In this document: positions 14,251-22,737 of the stretch, piece by piece
How the letters are laid out: each line of letters begins with the position of its first letter
Numbering within the stretch: the first letter of the stretch is position 1
Assembly: GCA_021785115.1 (NCBI GenBank)
Contig: JAJYGO010000261.1
Span: 1 to 24,573 of the forward strand
Direction of reading: 5' to 3'
Length of the DNA: 24,573 bases
Source: Chloroflexota bacterium
GTDB taxonomy: Bacteria > Chloroflexota > Limnocylindria > Limnocylindrales > CSP1-4
Translations under genes and position numbers: made by a program
The notes under the pieces: model-generated
The model's database searches: none
Told to the model about the DNA's origin: nothing
The model's input: the letters and a program-made list of their open reading frames with translations, nothing else

Positions 14251-16704
14251 TTATGTCGCGACGATGCGGTTGCGGCCAGCCCGCTTGGCCATGCCAAGAC
14301 CGACGTCGGCGGCCCGGATGAGCTCGTCGGGCCGCCCGTGGGGTCCGTCCACTACGGCGCATCCGGCAGAGACCGTAACTGACACCGGCCCGCCGACGAT
14401 CCCGTCGACGCGGGTCGCGGCGAGGGCCGTCCGGATCTCGTCGGCGATCCCGCGGGCGCCCTCCCCCGTCGCGCCCGGCAGCACCGCGACGAACTCCTCG
14501 CCACCATACCGCGCCACCAGGTCCGACGCGCGGAAGCGCCGGGCCAGCAGATCGCCGAAGATCCGCAGCACCTGGTCGCCCACCTGGTGCCCATAGCGGT
14601 TGTTGAACGCGCCGAAGTGATCGAGGTCGAACATGATGGCGGCGAGGCGCGGTCGATCAGCCTCCGGCAGTCGCATCCGGGCCGCCATCAGCTGGGCGAA
14701 CGCCTCGTCGAAGTAGCGACGGTTGTGAAGACCGGTCAGCCCGTCGCGGACGGCGAGCTCCGCCACCTCGGCGTGGAGCAGCGCGTTGACCACCGCGAGC
14801 GTGACCTCGTCAGCGAGCAGCTCGAGCGCCTCGATTTCCAGCGCGCTGAAGGGCCGGCCCGGATCGATCCGGGCGACCACGAGTGCTCCGATCGTGTCAT
14901 CCTCCCGGAGCAGGGGCAGGCCGAGCGCCCAGGCGTACAGGTCGGCGGCGTGGATGCCCGCGACGGCCGGCGGGAAGGACGCGCGCCCGTAGTTGGTGAG
15001 CTGGACCAGGGTGCGATCGCGGAGGGCCAGGCCGGCCATGCCCTCGCCGGGCCCGATCACGCGGCCGACGGACCCCGAGCTCCCCTTCTCGGCCCGGACG
15101 ACGTAGTCCCCGGAGTGACGGTCCAGCACGGTCAAACCGACCAGGTCTGCCGGGACCACGGCATCGAGGGTTCGGGCGATCTCGGCGTACAGCTCGTCGG
15201 CGCCGAGGACGCCGCTGATGGTCCCGGCGAAGGCCACCAGGCGTTGGAACATGTCCGCGCGTGAGGCGAGCCCCTCGCGCTCCCTGGCCAGCGCGAGGGC
15301 GGCCGCCACCCGGTCGGCGACCACGACCATTGACGCAAGGTCCCGTTCGTCGAACTGCCTGCCGCTCTCTACGTTGAGCACGCCGAGCAGCTCGCCGTGG
15401 GCGAGCAGCGGGGCCGCGATCTCGCTGGTAATCCCGGGGGCGCCCCGCACGAAGTCGGGGTCGGCGGACACGTCCGGCAGGAAGACCGGCTGGCGCGTCC
15501 GCAGAACCCGCCCGATGATCCCCTGTCCGGTCACGATCTCGGGGATCGGGCGTTCATACCCGCGCTGTGCCCCCAGCCGGACGGCTCGCTCGTCGCCGGT
15601 GTAGATCGCGGGGTGGGAGTAGCCGAAGACCTCCTCCAGCAGCCCCATCACCCCGTCGAGCGCGTCGGGGGCCGGGCCGCGCTCGGCGAGCATGCGCCCG
15701 ATGGCCTCGATGGCCTGCAGCTGCCGGAGGGCCGCGCCCGCCCGCGCACCGGCCTGCTCCAGGGTCCGCCGTCCTTCTTCCCGCTCGGCGATCACCGCCG
15801 CCACCGCGGCGCCGGTGAAGGCCACGAGGGCGATGAACACCGCGACGTGGATGAGGCTCAGCTCCCGGGTGGTCCCCACGAAGGGCCCGACGCCCCGATC
15901 GGTGGCGGCGGCGGCGATCGATGCGATGAGCAGCGAGGCCAGCGCCGTCCCGCGCGGCCCGACGCGAAAGGCCACCCACACGAGCAGCGGGATGATGGGG
16001 AAGGCCAGCGGCTCTCCGGAGGCGCGCAGGTCGAAGAGGTCGAAGAAGAGGACCGCGGACGCAACCGCGACGCTGGCGATGGTCAGGCCAGCCTCGACCG
16101 AGCGGATCGGCGCAACGCGTGCGGCGGACGGCGTGAGCCAGGTCAGGCAGAGCCCGCCGACCACCAGAATGCCGAGGGTATCGCCCATCCACCAGGCTCC
16201 CGCGGCGAGCGGGATGTCGCTGCGTCCAAGCGTGCCCGTGAGCACCAGAGCGCCCACCCCGATCACGGCGCCGGCCGCTGCGGGGATCATCGCGCCGGCC
16301 AGCCCGAGACGGAGGACATCGGCGAGCCGGTCGAGCCGTGGTCGGAAGGTGACCCAGCGCAGCAGCGTCACCGCCACCAGCGCCTCCACCAGCGCCGAGA
16401 CGGCCACCAGCAGCGCGGCCAGGGGCGCCGTGCCGTGCGTCAGGCTGGCGACCAGTGCGCCCAGCAGAACGCCCGACCAGAGCCGCCGACCGCCCACCAC
16501 GAGCGCGGCGACCGCGATCCCCGCGGGTGGCCAGAGCGGGGACGCGTTGCCGCCGGCCAGCGCGAGATGGAGGCCGACCTGCGCCCCGAGGTCGTAGGCG
16601 AGTGCCAGCGCGGCAATCCCCGCGGCGAGGCGCAGCACCGCACGGGCGCTCCACGGCAACGTCACCCGGGATGCGCTGGACTGACGCAGGTCGGGGCTGG
16701 TCAT
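14251..16704 (-). CDS. MASE1-GAF-GAF-GGEEF diguanylate cyclase
   Basis: 817 residues. Residues about 22-315 form a multi-pass membrane sensor of MASE1 type (AGGNASPLWPPAGIAVA, then further hydrophobic segments). Two GAF domains follow (about 335-480 and 500-650; e.g. GQGIIGRVLRTRQPVFLPDV and GEGMAGLALRDRTLVQL). The GGDEF domain (about 660-815) has DGLTGLHNRRYF, MFDLDHFGAFNN, GGEEF at 734-738 and RxxD inhibitory site RASD at 725-728. It should synthesise c-di-GMP with product inhibition, gated by membrane and GAF input. ATG start, no strong Shine-Dalgarno. It lies 61 bases downstream of the EAL gene on the same strand, so an operon pairing opposite enzyme activities is likely. Confidence 0.92.
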   Translation of the reverse strand: MTSPDLRQSSASRVTLPWSARAVLRLAAGIAALALAYDLGAQVGLHLALAGGNASPLWPPAGIAVAALVVGGRRLWSGVLLGALVASLTHGTAPLAALLVAVSALVEALVAVTLLRWVTFRPRLDRLADVLRLGLAGAMIPAAAGAVIGVGALVLTGTLGRSDIPLAAGAWWMGDTLGILVVGGLCLTWLTPSAARVAPIRSVEAGLTIASVAVASAVLFFDLFDLRASGEPLAFPIIPLLVWVAFRVGPRGTALASLLIASIAAAATDRGVGPFVGTTRELSLIHVAVFIALVAFTGAAVAAVIAEREEGRRTLEQAGARAGAALRQLQAIEAIGRMLAERGPAPDALDGVMGLLEEVFGYSHPAIYTGDERAVRLGAQRGYERPIPEIVTGQGIIGRVLRTRQPVFLPDVSADPDFVRGAPGITSEIAAPLLAHGELLGVLNVESGRQFDERDLASMVVVADRVAAALALAREREGLASRADMFQRLVAFAGTISGVLGADELYAEIARTLDAVVPADLVGLTVLDRHSGDYVVRAEKGSSGSVGRVIGPGEGMAGLALRDRTLVQLTNYGRASFPPAVAGIHAADLYAWALGLPLLREDDTIGALVVARIDPGRPFSALEIEALELLADEVTLAVVNALLHAEVAELAVRDGLTGLHNRRYFDEAFAQLMAARMRLPEADRPRLAAIMFDLDHFGAFNNRYGHQVGDQVLRIFGDLLARRFRASDLVARYGGEEFVAVLPGATGEGARGIADEIRTALAATRVDGIVGGPVSVTVSAGCAVVDGPHGRPDELIRAADVGLGMAKRAGRNRIVAT

Positions 16705-16765
16705 GGCGTCCGATGCGTGCCCGCAGGCGCGGCCGATGCCGGGGCGAATCGCTCCCCTCGCCTGC

Positions 16766-19762
16766 TCAATCCGCGGTTGCCGCGATCGGTGCCGGCCGGC
16801 CGAGCAGGTAGCCCTGCCCCAACCGAATGCCGAGCGAGCGCAGGGTGCGGCGCTCGGCCGCCGTCTCCACCCCCTCGGCGATGAGCTGGCACGCCACCTG
16901 CCCCGCGAAGTGGACCATGCCGACGATGAGGGCCTGGCGGGCCGGGTCCCGATCGATCCGATGCACGAGGCTGTAGTCGAGCTTCACGTACCGTGGCCGC
17001 AGCTCCAGGATGTGCCGGAAGCTCGCGAAACCCGCCCCCGCATCGTCCACCGCGAGCTCGACCGCGGGCCCGAGCCGCGTGAGGCTGCGTCGGATCGCCC
17101 GATAGTCGTTGATGGGCTCGTGCTCGGTGATCTCCACCACGACGCGACGGCCGCCCGTCCCGAAGACCGGCTGCAGCACCCGCAAGAGCCGTGCGGGCTG
17201 GAGCAGCAGCGCGGGCGACACGTTGCAGTCGAGCCACGCGCCGCGCGCGAGCCCCGCCGAGGCCGCCACGGCCGCCTCCAGAGTGGCGACCTCGAGTTGG
17301 AGCCCGAGTCCCACGCGGGCCGCCTCGTCGAAGCGCAGGTCGGGCCGCACCCCGTCGTCGAACCGCGTGAGCGCCTCGTAGCCCACCGCACGTCGGGTCT
17401 CCAGATCCACGAGGGGCTGGAAGACCGGGTGGAAGGCGCGCGTCTCGATCACCCGGCCGATGCGGCCTCGGGCCTCGGCGGCGGCGGCCTGGAGCGACAG
17501 GACCGGCGCAAGCAGGGCGCCCGCGAGCGTCGCGAACTCGAGGAGCGCGGGCAGCCGCTCGGTGAGCAGCGCCACGGCGTCGGGGTCGGCGGATCCGGCG
17601 GTCAGGATGCCGACGAGATCGGGGCCGGCGTACATCGGCGCGTAGGCCTGCGCGCGAAGCCCCAGCGAGACGTGGAAGGCGAGATAGGGGTGCCCGGGCC
17701 GAGCTCGCCACTCCTCCACCCAGGGGCCCTCGCCGGCGCGAGTGCGCATCTCCGCGTTGCGCGCGGGTGACAGCCGCACGCGCTCCGGCGTTTGGCCATC
17801 GTCGGTCGAGATCGCCAGCGGCACCGCCCCGCCGTCGAGCTCGAACCGCAGGAGCGTGGCGCTCTGCACCTCGGGCAGCTGCACCACCTGATTGCAGATC
17901 GCCGTCGCGGTCTCCTCCGGGGTGTCCTGCGGCCGAAGCGCCCGCAGGGCGGCGACGACGAGGCTGCGCTCGCGGGCGCGCCCGGCCTCCCGCGCCTCGG
18001 CCTCCCGCTCGACGGTGACATCTCGCTGCACCCCGACGTAGCCTCTGGCGACCCCTGCGGCGTCGCGGATCGGCGAGATCACCGCCGTCGTCGTGTACAG
18101 CGCGCCGTCCTTGCGGCGGTCCACCAGGTCGCCCGCCCAGACGTCGCCCGCGAGCAGCGTGCGCCACAGCTCGGCGTAGAAGGCGGCGGACTGGCGACCG
18201 CTCTGGAGGAACCGCGGGTTCTGGCCGATGGCCTCCTCGCGGGCATACCCGGTGAGTCGCTCGAAGGCCGGGTTGACGTACTCGATCTGGCCGTGGAGAT
18301 CGGTCAGCATCACGGCCTCGGGCGACTGCTCCAGGGCGGCGGCCAGGCGATCGCGCTCGAACTCGGCCATCTGCCGCTCTTGTCGCAGGGTCTCCGAGTG
18401 CAGCGCGATGGTGACCTGTGCCGCAACCTCGCGGGCGGCCGCGATCTCGTCGTCCGTGAAGCCTGCCGCAGAGCGCCGGGCCAGCCCGATGAACCCGATC
18501 GGCGGCGAGGGATCCGATACGAGCGGGGTCACCAGCATGGTCCGGAACCCGGCGGCCACGTAGGCATCGACCCGGCGGAAGCCACCCGACGCCACGAGGT
18601 CGAGCACGGCCGGCACGCCCCGGCGCACGGCCTCGAAATGCGCCGGGAAGTCCGCGGCGACCAGCCTGTCGCCCTGGGCGGCTCCCGTGGGATCGTCGCC
18701 GCGGGCCGCCAGGACGTAGCCGCTCGCCGAGGCCGGGTTGACGAGGCCCACCACCGATCGTTCATTCGGCACCAGGCGCTCGAGGTGCTCCAGCGCAACG
18801 TCGCAGATCTTCCGCGGGCCGTGCGAGGCCAGGATCCCGAGGTCCATCTGGTGCAACGCCTCGAGCCGGCCGGCGCCATGGCGCGCGCGGGCCTCAGCGA
18901 GGCGCTGCTCCGTGATCTCCCGGACGAAGACCGCCACGCCGGAGCCGCTCGGGAACAAGCGCGCCTCGTACCAGTGCGCGGCGGCCTCGTCCGCGATCTC
19001 GACGGCCACCGGCTGGGCGCTGCTCGCCGCCCGAGCACGGGCGGCGTCGAGGGCCGCGCCAACCGACCCCACGAACGCCTCCCCCACCGTCATCCCGACG
19101 AGGTCCGTGGGCGAGCGCCCGGCGAGGTCGGCAGCCTGCCCGTTGGCGTACGAGCACCGACCCTCCGCATCCAGCACGGCGAACGCCTCGCCGATCTGGC
19201 CCAGCGTCTCCGCGATCATCCGCTCCGTGCCGCGGGCGCGCTGCTCCGCCTCGATCCGGGCGTCGCGCTCGTGCAGCGCGTCGATGGCGAAGCCGACGCT
19301 GCGGGCCAGATCGCCGAGCAACTCGATCTCGGCCGCGCCAAAGGCATCCTGCGCGGCCGCGTACACGGTCAGCACGGCCGTGGGCTCGGCGCGGCTCCCG
19401 AGTGGAAAGGCAGACGACGAGCGGTAGCCGCGCTCGAGCTGCCGGTCGCGCCAGGGCAGCATCCGAGGGTCGGTGGCCACGTCGCTGGAGATCGACGGCT
19501 GCCTCGTCCGCACCGCGGTCCCGGTGGGTCCCCGGCCGAGCAGGTCGTCGGCCGCCGACACCTCCAGCCCCTCGAGGTACCCGAACTCGTCGCCGGCATA
19601 GGCGAGCGGAACGATGCGCTGCCCATCTGCGCCGACCGTTCCGACCCACGCCATGCGGAAGGCGCCGCGCCCAACGAGGGCTTGACACGTCGCCCACAGG
19701 AGACGGCCGGGATCATCCGCTCCGGCGATGCCCCGCGTGGCACCGAGCAACGTGGCATGCAA
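16766..19762 (-). CDS. cyclic-di-GMP phosphodiesterase, GAF-PAS-GAF-PAS-GAF-EAL
   Basis: 998 residues from TTG. Order: GAF (about 5-165), PAS (185-295), GAF (305-465), PAS (475-600, LEQSPEAVMLTDLHGQIEYVNP-type), GAF (615-755), EAL (778-990). EAL residues seen: E796 (YEAL), N847, E877 (EITEHE), D906-D907 (DDAGAG), K927 (YVKLD), E963 (AEGVE), so it should be active. No membrane segment and no GGDEF. The C-terminal GAF-EAL part is clearly paralogous to the 2758-5652 protein. The start is weakly supported: the GAF-like reading continues a few codons upstream and no good ribosome site precedes the TTG. Probably co-transcribed with the MASE1 cyclase. Confidence 0.9.
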   Translation of the reverse strand: MHATLLGATRGIAGADDPGRLLWATCQALVGRGAFRMAWVGTVGADGQRIVPLAYAGDEFGYLEGLEVSAADDLLGRGPTGTAVRTRQPSISSDVATDPRMLPWRDRQLERGYRSSSAFPLGSRAEPTAVLTVYAAAQDAFGAAEIELLGDLARSVGFAIDALHERDARIEAEQRARGTERMIAETLGQIGEAFAVLDAEGRCSYANGQAADLAGRSPTDLVGMTVGEAFVGSVGAALDAARARAASSAQPVAVEIADEAAAHWYEARLFPSGSGVAVFVREITEQRLAEARARHGAGRLEALHQMDLGILASHGPRKICDVALEHLERLVPNERSVVGLVNPASASGYVLAARGDDPTGAAQGDRLVAADFPAHFEAVRRGVPAVLDLVASGGFRRVDAYVAAGFRTMLVTPLVSDPSPPIGFIGLARRSAAGFTDDEIAAAREVAAQVTIALHSETLRQERQMAEFERDRLAAALEQSPEAVMLTDLHGQIEYVNPAFERLTGYAREEAIGQNPRFLQSGRQSAAFYAELWRTLLAGDVWAGDLVDRRKDGALYTTTAVISPIRDAAGVARGYVGVQRDVTVEREAEAREAGRARERSLVVAALRALRPQDTPEETATAICNQVVQLPEVQSATLLRFELDGGAVPLAISTDDGQTPERVRLSPARNAEMRTRAGEGPWVEEWRARPGHPYLAFHVSLGLRAQAYAPMYAGPDLVGILTAGSADPDAVALLTERLPALLEFATLAGALLAPVLSLQAAAAEARGRIGRVIETRAFHPVFQPLVDLETRRAVGYEALTRFDDGVRPDLRFDEAARVGLGLQLEVATLEAAVAASAGLARGAWLDCNVSPALLLQPARLLRVLQPVFGTGGRRVVVEITEHEPINDYRAIRRSLTRLGPAVELAVDDAGAGFASFRHILELRPRYVKLDYSLVHRIDRDPARQALIVGMVHFAGQVACQLIAEGVETAAERRTLRSLGIRLGQGYLLGRPAPIAATAD

Positions 19763-20337
19763 GACCCGCAGACGCTCGTGCGAGGTTGCGCGCCGAGGGG
19801 ATGCGGGACGCCTGCCAACCTGGGGCGCGTCGCGATCGACTATGGCCGCCTGCTCCGCTGAGATCGGCTCGGGGCGCCACCCACATGCGGCGAGTCCCCG
19901 GACTCGGTATCCGCTGGGGCCCTGGACGAATCGTCAACCCGTCCTTGACACGCGTAGTATCGGAGGGCTGGAGACCACCGTCAATCCTGGGCGCCCACGG
20001 GTACTGCGCGATCGACTCGGCGCCGGCGCGCGACGGCACGCGGTCTGCGAGCGGACGATCCCTCGGCCTCGCTCTGCGCGCCGCCGCCCCATCCGCGGAG
20101 TCTCACGGCCTGGTCGGCCAGCTGGAGCGGCGCTGACGCGAGCGCTGCGCCCGAGCGGCATCCACACCATCCTGCCATGGGGATGGTCGCCCCAGAGACA
20201 GCGCGATCGGGCTGATGGTGCGGACGGTCCAGCGGGTTCATGGCGATCCGGCTGGGCCGCATCGCTCCACCTACCGGGGCGGGGAGCCGTCGTCAGCCCG
20301 CGGTTCGCCGCGAGGCAACCGCCACACCGACGCTCCG
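19763..20337. other. gene-free region upstream of the GAF/PAS-EAL gene
   Basis: 575 bases without a credible gene. It contains the small inverted repeat at 19933-19949. A TAGTAT follows at 19955, but with only four bases after TTGACA it does not form a normal promoter. Confidence 0.45.
19933..19949. promoter_or_regulatory. small inverted repeat GTCAA-N7-TTGAC
   Basis: Perfect 5-bp arms separated by seven bases, about 170 bases upstream of the EAL gene start. An operator is possible; evidence is weak. Confidence 0.22.
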
Positions 20338-20898
20338 TCAGCGGGCGGAGCGCAGCGCCGATGGCGGACGGTGGTAGCGCTCCATCAGGCGGGAGAGCGC
20401 CTGGCGCGCCTCGGCCCACTCGGGCTGATCGGCGACCACGCTGGCATCGGGACCCCAGCGTGCCATCTGGCTCACGGCCAGGAGGAGCGCGTTGTGGAGG
20501 ACGCGACGAGACCGGCCGGCGTCGACCACCCCGAGCACGAGGTACCGCCGCACGAGATCGAAGGGCGCACTCCATCGCCCCACGCGGACGTTCTCCCCCT
20601 CCCGCAGGCCCTCCAGGTACTCGTCGTCGCCGACCGGCGCCTGCGTGTGCTCGGCCAGGTGCCGCACCAGATCGACGCGCCCAGACCCGGGCACCACGGA
20701 CTCGAAGCGCCCGTCGTCGGCCGCGTCCCGATAGCAGATCGGGCAGGTGGGAGCCATGTAGGCGCGGGGCGGCGCCCCGTAGGGCAGCCCGCAGCGCCGG
20801 CAGAACGTGCCGCCCGTCGAGGCGGCCGCCACACCGCACTGCAGGCACACCGGCAGCGGGCCCGGTACCTCGCGCCCCCCGCTCGGCTCGTGGCTCAT
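20338..20898 (-). CDS. hypothetical protein with two predicted zinc sites
   Basis: 186 residues. CLQC (C18, C21) and CRRC (C33, C36) form a zinc-ribbon-like four-cysteine set. CPIC (C52, C55) followed by HLAEH (H80, H84) could form a second, C2H2-like site. The remaining C-terminal half is helical (RRVLHNALLLAVSQM..). I do not recognise the family; nucleic-acid or protein binding is plausible for such zinc modules. Its ATG overlaps the upstream gene's TGA as ATGA, indicating translational coupling. Confidence 0.7.
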   Translation of the reverse strand: MSHEPSGGREVPGPLPVCLQCGVAAASTGGTFCRRCGLPYGAPPRAYMAPTCPICYRDAADDGRFESVVPGSGRVDLVRHLAEHTQAPVGDDEYLEGLREGENVRVGRWSAPFDLVRRYLVLGVVDAGRSRRVLHNALLLAVSQMARWGPDASVVADQPEWAEARQALSRLMERYHRPPSALRSAR

Positions 20899-21185
20899 GC
20901 CCGGCGCTCCAGGGCGTCCGCGGCGCGTCGGACCGCGGCCATCTCGGTGTGGACCTCCTCGAGCGGCCGCTCGCGCACCGCCGCCCGGAGGCGGTCCCGC
21001 AGGGCACCCACCTCGGCATCGTGCCCCCGTCGTTCCAGCTCGGAGAGCAGCCTCAACAGGGCGCCGAAGCTGAAAGCGTGGGCCTCCACCTGGGTCCCCT
21101 CCTGCTCTAAGTCGGCCTGCGCACGCTGCGGCGGCGTCTGCTCGCCTTCCTGCGGCTCACGACCTCCGGGTCGCACTGTCACCAT
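20895..21185 (-). CDS. hypothetical helical protein coupled to the zinc protein
   Basis: 96 residues from ATG 21185, with GGGGGGAG nine bases upstream; a TTG at 21215 is less likely. The first 40 residues are polar and probably disordered. The rest is a helix-rich segment (FGALLRLLSELERRG.., then LRDRLRAAVRERPLEEV..). Family unknown. It is first in a two-gene unit with the zinc protein (ATGA overlap). Confidence 0.65.
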   Translation of the reverse strand: MVTVRPGGREPQEGEQTPPQRAQADLEQEGTQVEAHAFSFGALLRLLSELERRGHDAEVGALRDRLRAAVRERPLEEVHTEMAAVRRAADALERRA

Positions 21186-21205
21186 GCCGCCTGGCTCCCC
21201 CCCGG

Positions 21206-21223
21206 ACCGACCCAACCTGTTCC
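21206..21223 (+). repeat. 18-bp direct repeat, copy 2
   Basis: Identical to 2616-2633. It lies just upstream of the ATG of the 96-residue protein, so it could also be part of that gene's leader. Confidence 0.7.
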
Positions 21224-21275
21224 TCGGTGCCTGTCACGACCAGACGTAGATCAAGTCACGCACAGGTTACCGAGG
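21222..21275. promoter_or_regulatory. imperfect inverted repeat next to direct-repeat copy 2
   Basis: CCTCGGT-G-CCTGT (21222-21234) pairs with ACAGG-TT-ACCGAGG (21262-21275), giving 12 base pairs around one small internal mismatch and a 27-base loop. It sits in the promoter region of the minus-strand pair. It may be an operator, a terminator for upstream transcription or a recombination site. Confidence 0.35.
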
Positions 21276-21456
21276 CACTCGCTGGAGGCTCGCAGGCACG
21301 GGCACGAAGGAAGAGATGTGCCCTGCGAGATCCTCGTGACGGTATCTCGACCTCGTCCCGCTCGCCAGCGTGGCGGTCAGGATCCGGCCCGACCGCCTTC
21401 GGCGAGTCGCAGGCCCATCTCGACCGTCGGGCGACGTGTCGGCACGCCGCCCAAGG

Positions 21457-21639
21457 TTACCGCCGGCGCCAGCTCCGGCGGCTGTCCTCGCCCTCTTCGT
21501 AGCACAAGAACCCGAAGAGCAGCACGAGCACGACGGTGATGGCAAAGGCCCAGCCCCTCGTGTTGATCCAGAGCATCGCGAGCACCAGCACCGCCAGGAC
21601 GAGGATGCCCCACGCCTCGGCCGACCTTCGCACGATCAT
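21457..21639 (-). CDS. small two-helix membrane protein
   Basis: 60 residues from ATG with GGGAG upstream. Two hydrophobic helices (WGILVLAVLVLAMLWI and FAITVVLVLLFGFLC) are joined by a short NTRGW turn and followed by an acidic then basic cytoplasmic tail (EEGEDSRRSWRRR). No family recognised. Confidence 0.65.
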   Translation of the reverse strand: MIVRRSAEAWGILVLAVLVLAMLWINTRGWAFAITVVLVLLFGFLCYEEGEDSRRSWRRR

Positions 21640-21998
21640 GCCTCCCCGCTCCCGCCGCTACGGCTCCTGCGGCCACGCGCCCGCCGGCCAGCATACGTCG
21701 GTCATCCCCTGGTGCTCGCCTGGCGTCGGCACCGGAACGGACGACGCCTGAGCGCGCCGAAGGGTGCCGACCGCGGACCGACCAACCCCGGGCGCACCGT
21801 CGGACCGGCCCCGCGAGCCGCCGGAGCAGGAGGGTCCTTGCGGCTCGCGGTGACGACACTGCTGCTGATGAGGCCGGCCACTGGCGAGACGCGCGGGGCA
21901 ACCCGCCACCGGTCGCTGCGCGTGTGAGGGGGGAGGCCCGCCGAGCGAGCCTTCCCTCGTGCTCGGTACGCCTGGGAACGCCGGGTCGGAGCGCCCCG
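21640..21998. other. intergenic region
   Basis: 359 bases in which I see no gene or regulatory structure. Confidence 0.4.
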
Positions 21999-22355
21999 TC
22001 AGATCAGGTCGGCGATCGCCTCTTTCCACGCGCCCATCGAGCGGGTGACCCCCGCGTCGACCACGGCGCTGACGACGCCGACGCCATCGAGACAGACGCC
22101 CGCCCGCAGGGTGAGGCGCTGGAACGCCGGCGTCATGCTGAGCCGCCCCAGCTTCTCGGGATCGCCGCGCACCAGGAAGAACCCGACCAGGTCGCCGCCG
22201 TGCTGGCTCAGCAGCACCTGCTCGACGCTTTCGATCTCGCCCGCCGCTTGGAGCGCGTTCCAGTAGGCGACCGCTTCCTCGAACACCTTGCCCGCCGCCG
22301 CTTCCTTGCCGACCCGCGACGAGCCCCAGCCGATGAACAATCCGAACTCGGCCAC
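21999..22355 (-). CDS. conserved-looking small alpha/beta protein of unknown function
   Basis: 118 residues from GTG 22355 with GGGGG six bases upstream. The longer frame to 22580 adds low-complexity sequence. It begins AEFGLFIGWG, continues with a helix (GKVFEEAVAYWNAL), strands (IESVEQVLLSQHGGDLVGFFLVRG), a helix with FQRLTLRAG, and a final GVVSAVVDAG strand. The alternation of strands and helices recalls dimeric alpha-beta barrel proteins, but this is only structural impression. It seems to stand alone. Confidence 0.65.
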   Translation of the reverse strand: MAEFGLFIGWGSSRVGKEAAAGKVFEEAVAYWNALQAAGEIESVEQVLLSQHGGDLVGFFLVRGDPEKLGRLSMTPAFQRLTLRAGVCLDGVGVVSAVVDAGVTRSMGAWKEAIADLI

Positions 22356-22737
22356 AGTGAACCCCCATCTTGGAACCTGTCCTGCGGGTCGGTCTCGCCA
22401 GTGGCTCGGCGCGGTCCCGGCGGCGCGTATCTGGGCCGCGCGTCGACGCTCCCCCGTAATGCCGGGCAAGTGTCTGGCGAACCCGACAGGAGGAGAAGTG
22501 CCGTCCGTCACGTCGCGTCGGGGTGGCCCATCGGACCGCTCGGCTGAACCCGCCGGTCGTTCCGGGACGAGGCGCGGCAAGGACAGTCCCGCCTGGGCGA
22601 GGCTTCGGGAATGTCACCGGAACTAGGACCCTGTCCAAACCGTCGTTGTGGGCAAGGAGAGAGGCCCCGTTCGAGGAAACGGCGGCGCCTCAGGTGTGGG
22701 GCGTGGACAGTCCGCAGGCCCTCACGCGCATCCCGCG
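22356..22737. other. intergenic region
   Basis: 382 bases holding only the doubtful small ORF. Confidence 0.4.
22498..22626 (+). CDS. doubtful 42-residue ORF with strong ribosome site
   Basis: GTG preceded by AGGAGGAGAA at near-ideal spacing. The peptide is basic and low in hydrophobic residues (it ends RLRECHRN) and has no recognisable motif. Only the Shine-Dalgarno supports it. Confidence 0.2.
   Translation: MPSVTSRRGGPSDRSAEPAGRSGTRRGKDSPAWARLRECHRN

Noticed and set aside
17792..19861. A 689-codon plus-strand frame opposite the GAF/PAS-EAL gene.
   Set aside because: Composition and lack of motifs mark it as a shadow of the minus-strand gene.
19945..19960. TTGACA followed by TAGTAT as a promoter.
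   Set aside because: The spacing is only four bases, and no gene follows on that strand; the TTGAC is better read as one arm of a small inverted repeat.
22372..22394. A possible third copy of the 18-bp repeat in inverted orientation.
   Set aside because: Only the outer words (GGAAC and GGGTCGGT) match; the centre differs in sequence and length.
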